Part shown: positions 57,297 to 64,000 of the stretch, one piece after another
Layout: each line of letters starts with the position of its first letter
How positions within the stretch are numbered: the first letter of the stretch is position 1
NCBI GenBank assembly: GCA_963580285.1
Contig: OY757014.1
Location: 99,388,072-99,452,071 of the forward strand
Origin: Lucinisca nassula
Lineage: Eukaryota; Mollusca; Bivalvia; Lucinida; Lucinidae
Direction of reading: 5' to 3'
DNA length: 64,000 bases
Notes under the pieces: model-generated
The model's input: only the letters and a program-made list of their open reading frames with translations
Databases searched by the model: none
What the model was told of the DNA's origin: nothing
Program-made: the position numbers and the translations under genes

Positions 57297-57992
57297 TTAT
57301 ATGAGCCCTCAGATCATTGAGTCACTTGATGGTGAACTTGATGGACATTATAATCATCCCAGTCTTTGTTTGTTGCAAACCGAGTTACTCGTCATGGGCA
57401 TCCAAAAAGGATATGCTTTTCTGGAACTCCTGTTCCGTCTTGCCTGCATGTAGTGCCCTTTGGGGCGGGGGGAGGGGGGTAGGTTTATAATGTGCTTGAT
57501 TTCCCCCAGTAAACGGCAGTGTAGAAATAAGTGCAAGTTCACGTAAGCCACCGACGGCGGTTTCGCGTAAGCTGACTACCCTAATGCAGATGTGGGCGCT
57601 GTACATCGGTATTATCTAGCTGATGTCCAGCTTCTATGGAATGTGGCTAATCTCGACTTGAACATTACCGACTTGGCTTTTCCATAGGTTTTCAAGTATT
57701 CGAGGCGCATGAAGCACTGCTGACGTTATAACGTCACGCATAGCTGCTCAGGCTGCGACCGACATGGTTCTGATCCAGAACATTCTTTTCGACAAAGCAA
57801 GCATGATCCTGTCGAGTCATTTACCCAAAATTTAAAACAGCACCAGTTTCCATGCCGGTGGCAGGTTGAAAGTTAACGTGACGCATTTTAGAGTCCCATT
57901 TCACAGCATTCCTTTATGTTATTTTTTAGTCTGAGAAAGTATCCGTGTCTCCGACTAAAATGTTTTCATGACAATGCACCAATACATCTGCC

Positions 57993-58285
57993 GGCCCCCG
58001 CCCATCGGGACTTGAAGAAATATATGGGCTGCATGATTTTTCCACGCAGAGCTGAATCCGACCCACACACGAGTACTGGTAAACCGCTTAGAGGATCTAA
58101 GCCTGCCCAGGCAAATCGGTGTGTGTCGGATCGTCCATGCTTATAAACCCTATTTGTTTCATTGGGCGCGAGGCTGGAGATGTCATTTCATCTCAATGTC
58201 GGGTTAAAGTCCCACAAAATTGGAAGCATCGTCTCCAAAATAACCTTTACAGTGTTGACGGGGACGTTAAACCTCAAATCAAATT
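57993..58285 (+). mobile_element. SINE-A copy
   Basis: From CGGCCCCCGCCCATCGGG to CCTCAAATCAAATT. The A-rich tail is short and no target duplication was seen. Confidence 0.8.
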
Positions 58286-58713
58286 ATTTGTCCTCCACAC
58301 ATAGATTGTTGGTGCTCGTTAGGACCTCCGTTAGAACCGCCTTGGTGCGTATGAGCACACACATCGGAGTAGAAACATTATGTTAACAAGTCCATGAAAT
58401 CTATACTCTGGTAAACCCCACTTAATAAAGAGAAAAGTGGGGTATACAGAAGTATACATCATTGTCTTATTTCTGCTCCGAAACAGAGATTGTGGATACT
58501 CGTCAATATTGCAGTTATAAAGGAGTTTGTTTGTTTGATTTGATTGTCTAGCGAAGAAAACCAGCATTTATTTAATTTAGTACATCTCTATATTAAGAAT
58601 ACAGGTCGGTTTGATTGAAGTTGATGTAGTCCCTACACATGCAACATGGTTTTGTGATGTATTATGTCATTGTAAAATTGCAAATTGTTTGACAATTGAT
58701 GAATGTGCTCGGT

Positions 58714-58715
<2 letters not shown>

Positions 58716-58789
<74 letters not shown>
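58716..58789. repeat. (TC)n microsatellite
   Basis: An uninterrupted ~74-bp dinucleotide tract. Confidence 0.95.
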
Positions 58790-58793
<4 letters not shown>

Positions 58794-60830
58794 GCACTTT
58801 TATATCACTCTTCTGCTACCACAATTAATACTCTTGTTGTTTATTTGTCTTGAAGCATTGTGTCATAGCCATCATCAAAATTTGTAAATGAATTGTGTAT
58901 ACGGGGAGGGCCGTAATTAATGTTGCTAGAACTTGTGGCCCACTGACCCACTTGCTTGTTTCATTGTAAATGAAAAGCAATAAAATATGTTTAAACTAAC
59001 CGAGCATGAAATTTGAAATGCTGACCTAATCTAGACTGTGTAAAAATATCCTGATAAGTCGTGTTGAAATTCAAAGACCTGAAACAGTAATGGCAACTTG
59101 CGCACCTTTGATCAATGGCTCATATCAAAGATATTACAATAGATAGCAGTAAAATGACAAAAGAAATGATAACGCGGATCAGACTCAAAACCGGGTGTGC
59201 AATTGGTCATAAGCGTTTGATTTATTTCCCAACATTTTTAAACTTCATGCTTAGGTGAGATGGGCACAAAAAAAACGTTTTAGCCTCGCGCCCTTTTAGT
59301 TTAGTTCGTTGATCACGCTGCAATCTTATAGCCTGAAACGACAAGCGTGCGCTTTCTTTCTTCTTTCTTTCTTCCGGTTTCGCCTTAACCCCCGGAGGGG
59401 ACACAGACGGTGTATTACATACACTCCAGTTTCAATAGGTCTTTGAATCATAAATGATGAAATCGTCAAATAAAGTCGGTTGAACAAGTGATTTAGTTTT
59501 ATATGTAATAATACTATTGTCAGAAAAAAAAATAAGTTATTTTCTTTCTAAAAAAACAACAAAAAAACGAAAACATATTAATTTAGGTACAATATATAGA
59601 CAATCGATCATCAAAGCAATCGATCACCTTAAAATGTTTGATAGGCGCTTCAGATGGAAATTATTCTAGACGACATTCACCCTGAGTAGACATAATAGAC
59701 AAAGTGAATCTTTGATGAGACTTAGTAGGTTGGCAGGCTTATCGGAGACTTTGCTGGTCGCAATATCGCTTGGGTGAAATTATCATCAATTGGTGTGGTT
59801 CATGTTAGACATATCCCAAGTTGGATCTACCTTTTAGTTTGTCTTTCTTTTACTGTAGAAAATTGCTAACGCAAAAGTAAATGCAATTTCACAGTTTCTT
59901 ATCCAGTCACGTGCTTAGCTTTTTGTGGGCGGTTCTTTGTCGTGTCAGTCAAACTGTGGCGAAATGGTTGGCTAGGCGGCGGTTCTTTCATGTAGATAAG
60001 AGGTAGCGATGACGCTATTCTTGGAACATCTTGACAGCTGTGATGTGTTTTGTTTTTTTGAAGTTTACTCTTGACATCATCTAACCGTTGTGACGGAAAT
60101 CGTACTGGCGGGCTTCTAATTTGCAATTGGGTGTAATATTCATGAGATATTCTATGATGTCATAGATGCACATTATTTTTTTAACTTTTTAAATATGAAA
60201 TACCTTGTGTTTTATAGTCATTAGGCACTGTATAATCACCTATTTGAATTATTTATACTGATCTCAACTGATATGCTATTAATACCAGTTTTCTCATATT
60301 TTCAAATGCAAACCTAAAATTCAAATTTTAAATATTTTTTTTTAATAATTTAAATTCAAGTTCCTGTATTTGTAAGAGGATGATATAACATACAGAACTT
60401 ACTGATCTGTTCGAAAGGCATGTAAAAACACTTACATTAATTAATGAAATTTTGAATTAAGTGGTAGTTTTAAATATTAAAAAAAGTACTTTAATTGTAA
60501 ATTTAAGCTTGAATTTCGAAATCAAATTTCTAATTTCTATCCTAAATTATTAACAAGATACACAGTAATCAAAGGGCTGTATAAAGCAACTGCAAAATGG
60601 AAACTATGGTAGTTAGAAATTATTTTTAAAACGTTTAAAGCCACTGTGACACCACAGAATATTGCATATTGGGTTAAAATGGGTAGGTTACTCTTACAGG
60701 AAAATAGGTATGTATCAAATATAAATAAGCATAACTTTGGAACGAATGGGAATGTTTTCATGCGGTTTTATTTCAACTAATCAAATCGCTCGACATATAC
60801 ATAATGATCGAGAATTGGAATTATTGATTA
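58790..60830. other. No confident gene; AT-rich GPCR upstream region
   Basis: Unique sequence, very AT-rich from 60130. The one ORF with a slightly protein-like composition is 59899-60126 (-), 75 aa, starting MQIRSPPVRFPSQRLDDVKS and proline-rich around KEPPPSQPFR. It could be a last exon of a minus-strand gene but is not recognised. Confidence 0.4.
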
Positions 60831-62108
60831 TTGATATGTGTTGTTATTTTATATTTTAGAATGTTTATACTTGCATTTTTGGCATGTATAATTGGAGGTA
60901 GATGCTCGTCCCTCGGATCAACGACTATAAACAAGACTTCCTCTAGACCGGAGTCGCTGGAAACTGTTCCGAGTCATACAAGAAGATTCTGTGACAGTAA
61001 TCCCGTCTTGCAACCACATGTTGGTCAAGACAATGTGTTAAACAATTTTTCAGCTGCTTATAACACTACAAGAAACAATATGACAAATAAACATTTGGTT
61101 GATAACACATACCTCGGTAGAATCGGCTTCAACCTGGCAATTATTATAGTATCTGCAATTGGAATATCGGGAAATTTGCTGGGATTTTTTTTCTTGGTAG
61201 CTAGAAAAGCTAATCAATCATTTCATATATTCTTGATCTCTCTTATGGTAAGTGACGTAGGATATCTTGTGATTACAGTAATGCAGTCTGCTGTTGCTAT
61301 TTGGACACACATTGACACGACCATAGCACACTCCTTCTCATGTGCCTTATCAGACAGACTTCGTATGCTTCAAATAACTTTCCTTAACACGAGCGCGTTC
61401 ACCATCACATGTATGTCGCTTGAACGCCTGAGTTGCCTCTGTTGTAATTATCGATCAAAACATGGGAAGTGTCGCCGTTACGCTGTTATTGCTACGTTAA
61501 GTGGACTCTCGTTCAATATTGCTGTAATGCTACCGGTACTCATACTTCACGAAACTCCTGACTTCAATGAGAATCTAATGTCATGTCCATTTTTCATCTT
61601 AAAATGGAGAGGCGGCGAAACTTTCAAAGCCAAGATGTATGGTGCTGTTGGGATTATATTCTTACGGTTTGTGCCCGCCCTTACAACATTCTCAGCTAAT
61701 ACTATTCTTTTAACTATATTATTAAAGCGCCATCCACGAAGAGCCTTTATGTTTGCTATTGGTGTTAACAGGGCTGACAGGGTAAGGTTTGATGACTTCA
61801 CCACAACACTAACCCTGATACTCATTTCAGTGTTTCTTTTATTATCCTTGATCCCTACTGCCATTGCACAGCTCCTTGGACACAATTTTCCGGATTTATA
61901 TATAAACAGTCAAGCGCAAGGTCATCATATATACGACAGTTTGATGGCATTTGGTGTCTTCTTTTCCGCTTTCAGTGCTGCCAATGATTTTGTTGTCTAT
62001 ATTTTACTATCTAGGCGATCAAGGATAATGTTAAAACTTTTCTTAAGAGAAAAAAGGTATTGTGTTTGTTTCAGCAGAGATTCTAACAGAGATATTCTTC
62101 TTCAGTAG
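60831..62108 (+). CDS. Class A (rhodopsin-like) G-protein-coupled receptor
   Basis: A 425-aa seven-transmembrane receptor, expected at the plasma membrane and coupling an unknown extracellular ligand to G proteins. A hydrophobic N-terminus (1-27, ending GGRCSS) looks like a signal peptide. The ectodomain to ~97 has N-glycosylation sites NKT (34), NFS (72), NTT (78) and NMT (83). TM1 ~98-124 has GN (114-115), TM2 ~131-153 has SD (141-142), TM3 ~172-200 ends ERL (198-200) in place of DRY, TM4 ~216-240 lacks the usual Trp, TM5 ~270-297 has Pro282, TM6 ~324-348 has Pro342, and TM7 ~367-394 has NDFVVY (385-390) in place of NPxxY. C171 and C252 can form the TM3-ECL2 disulphide. The tail is short, with C411 and C413 as possible palmitoylation sites. 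A splice-acceptor-like TGTTATTTTATATTTTAG ends at 60859, just before an ATG at 60861, so Met11 may be the true start of a coding exon. No ligand or subfamily is assigned. Confidence 0.85.
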   Translation: MICVVILYFRMFILAFLACIIGGRCSSLGSTTINKTSSRPESLETVPSHTRRFCDSNPVLQPHVGQDNVLNNFSAAYNTTRNNMTNKHLVDNTYLGRIGFNLAIIIVSAIGISGNLLGFFFLVARKANQSFHIFLISLMVSDVGYLVITVMQSAVAIWTHIDTTIAHSFSCALSDRLRMLQITFLNTSAFTITCMSLERLSCLCCNYRSKHGKCRRYAVIATLSGLSFNIAVMLPVLILHETPDFNENLMSCPFFILKWRGGETFKAKMYGAVGIIFLRFVPALTTFSANTILLTILLKRHPRRAFMFAIGVNRADRVRFDDFTTTLTLILISVFLLLSLIPTAIAQLLGHNFPDLYINSQAQGHHIYDSLMAFGVFFSAFSAANDFVVYILLSRRSRIMLKLFLREKRYCVCFSRDSNRDILLQ

Positions 62109-62261
62109 AAGCCTTGTCATGTTACAATCAACCATTTTTATACCGACATTCAATATAACGGCTCCATAGCGCAAGATGAGATGACAAATGGAGCTATTCA
62201 AGAGCATTGCATTCAGTACTCCAAGAAACAAATGCTGTGGATATTTATTAACAAAAATAAT

Positions 62262-62325
62262 AGAAGTGAAGGCAATGATCAGGCATCGATACAAATAACC
62301 CACAGCTCCCATCAGAGACATTATG
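62262..62325 (-). mobile_element. Retroelement family R terminal fragment
   Basis: AGTGAAGGCAATGATCAGGC and CACAGCTCCCATCAGAGACA, the last ~60 bp of family R, as at 15212. Confidence 0.55.
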
Positions 62326-62375
62326 AAGAATGTCAAATTAAGGAACGGTGAAACAGAGGATCTTACATGAGTGTT

Positions 62376-62486
62376 CATGTATTATTAAATTTATTAAACG
62401 AGTTGCGGAAAAGGGATAAAATGCGAAGTTTTGCCGAGCATTTTATCCGTTTTCCTCAACTCGTTTAATAAATTCAATAATACATG
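62376..62486. repeat. Hairpin with 49-bp arms downstream of the GPCR
   Basis: CATGTATTATTAAATTTATT..ACGAGTTG..GGATAAAATGC and its near-perfect complement around GAAGTTTTGCCGA. The right arm includes AATAAA at ~62467, which could act as a polyadenylation signal, but this may be coincidence within a MITE. Confidence 0.8.
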
Positions 62487-62499
62487 AGCACGAATGCAA

Positions 62500-63606
62500 G
62501 ATTCTATTTATCATATGACATTTAAAACGCATTTTATTCACGATAGTTTACAAAATGTCAATATTCCGCCGTTAGTAAACGCGACGTCGTTAAGGACGTC
62601 GTACATGTAACGTAACGGGCGTATCTAGCTAATTTGCAAATTAGTGGATTATCGAAAATATTACATGGCGTTATTACACTTTCAGACGCGACGTCATATG
62701 ATAAAAGCAATTGCATATACAATGGAAAAATAAGAGCATTAAATGCATGTACGGGGACACCTTTTACAGCCACCACACGGCACTTATTTCTTGAAGAAAT
62801 TAAGTGAAAATGACCATTTATAACGTCTTATACTCCACATTATTTGGATTTCTTATAACTGCAATATCTATATACTGGCAAGATGTTGGGGGAACACATA
62901 CTGTCGTTATAAAGAGGGTCATCTGTAGTATAGATATAAACAAATGGTGTGATGGTGTTCAGAAATTCTAAGAGAAACGGACAAGACTTAAAGTGAATGA
63001 ATACCTTTTTTATTTTCTCAGATCCATTTTACAATAACACCATTGATGAATGATAAAATCATATTTTCCTCCTAAACCGTTTCTCTAATTACCTGTAATG
63101 ACTCATTAAAGTTGTTTATAGGGTGTCAGACATTTTTACGACTATATCTCCTGCAGTGACCTCAAGGAAACTGTTCAGTTCATGTACTGATAGCTAACAA
63201 ATCTCTTGCTATTTTAACAGCTGAGGATTTGTGAGGAGAAAGTGAACTTTAAAATAAAAGTGCCTTCTTGTAAGGCAAAATACTGCACTGTGATAATAGG
63301 ACAAGGAATTAGCTGTTTTGCTATCCCTGACCCTAAGAAAATAGAGACTTTTGTGAAAAATTGATTCATAATCTTGGAACAGAGAATCTCAACTTCAAGA
63401 CATTTGTTTATGCAAAGCATAACATTGTTTGTGCTTAACATTTTGAAGATAGCTGTTTTCGCTTTGTTGATTATTTGTTTTGTTTTTTATTTCTTTCATT
63501 AATTAATGCCTATCGGTATCATTTAACAAATCATTATCTTAACACGCCTTGACAATTTTAAGTAATATTTCAGGGCATTTCACATGGTCATTTGTGATAT
63601 TTTTCT
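62500..63606. other. No gene recognised
   Basis: Unique sequence. ORFs 62558-62776 and 63214-63441 (-) show no motif. Confidence 0.45.
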
Positions 63607-63610
63607 TAAC

Positions 63611-63832
63611 CCTTTTTGTACCAAATGGACGTCTTCCTCTTTTATATATACCAGGAGACCATTTCAAAATTTAGGGCTGTCAGGTTGCGTTTTCCTCAAA
63701 ATTTATTAGGAAAATGGTTAAACATTTTGCAACTAGTGTAAGCCCTGATCAGACGCCGTGTTGTGTGGCGTCTGATCTGGGCCTGCATTGTTTGCCAGGG
63801 TACCTCTTTTGGGGTTTCTGGTTCTAAATGGG
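63611..63832. mobile_element. TTAA MITE, sister of 11508
   Basis: A 222-bp element flanked by TTAA at 63607-63610 and 63833-63836. It begins CCCTTTTTGTACCAAATGG and ends TCTAAATGGG. The internal hairpin is CAGACGCCGTG..TGGCGTCTG. It matches 11508-11730 along its length. Confidence 0.8.
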
Positions 63833-64000
63833 TTAATTCAGTTTGAAGAATAGATTTTGGGTACTCAGTGAGGAGATTCCTTTGAGTACCCATAATTTAT
63901 GTTTTCATTTTCACATAAAGTCCTCGATTTTAGGCAAACAGTGTACAGGTGTAGGAGCTGTAAATACAAGATCTGGAATATAATATCATGTAAATGCTTT

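Overview
This is eukaryotic, AT-rich, gene-poor DNA. It has no bacterial features: no operons, no Shine-Dalgarno-led ORFs, no CRISPR. The repeat mix points to a lophotrochozoan, most likely a bivalve mollusc, though the species cannot be named. That mix is tRNA-headed SINEs, 'pearl'/Helitron-like elements with ~140-315 bp tandem cores and (CCGT)n leaders, GIPMG/YIDD reverse-transcriptase retroelements, a DDE+SWIM transposase, and TTAA-flanked MITEs. No assembly context or search was available, so all family names rest on motifs and architecture read by eye.

Genes. The one convincing intact protein gene is an intronless-looking class A GPCR at 60831-62108 (+). A five-finger C2H2 zinc-finger gene lies at 17459-17886 (+), with one apparent frameshift, and has a degraded mirror copy at 18379-18592 (-). 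The other coding remnants belong to mobile elements: an RT pseudogene (21801-22572), two 5'-truncated copies of a related retroelement (53567-54073 and the split copy 37694-39890), and a broken DDE/SWIM transposase (31238-33351). One small ORF (26596/41838) is kept in both copies of a segmental duplication but was not recognised.

Layout. 0-13.5 kb: SINEs, two ~700 bp inverted copies of a palindrome-rich repeat (4136-4836 and 10724-11421), a pearl-like element, TTAA MITEs and a 2.3 kb (CTA)n locus invaded by SINEs. 13.5-16 kb: retroelement and SINE fragments. 16.2-19.7 kb: a large imperfect inverted duplication carrying the zinc-finger sequence on both arms. 20-26.5 kb: RT pseudogene, a pearl-like element, SINEs and panhandle MITEs. 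26.5-29.9 kb: segmental duplication copy A. 30.4-34.2 kb: a 3.76 kb DNA transposon with ~645 bp terminal inverted repeats, split by a pearl-like element. 34.5-41.7 kb: MITEs, SINEs and a retroelement interrupted by a 1.86 kb Helitron-like element. 41.7-47.6 kb: duplication copy B, which contains 2.3 near-identical tandem units of ~1.37 kb. 47.6-58.3 kb: SINEs, a GATATC-palindrome array, another retroelement copy, a pearl-like element and a fold-back element made of 21-bp palindromes. 58.3-64 kb: mostly unique sequence with the GPCR.

The window is therefore best read as a stack of nested mobile elements. Several insertions can be resolved to the base because an empty or uninterrupted paralogous copy is also present in the window.
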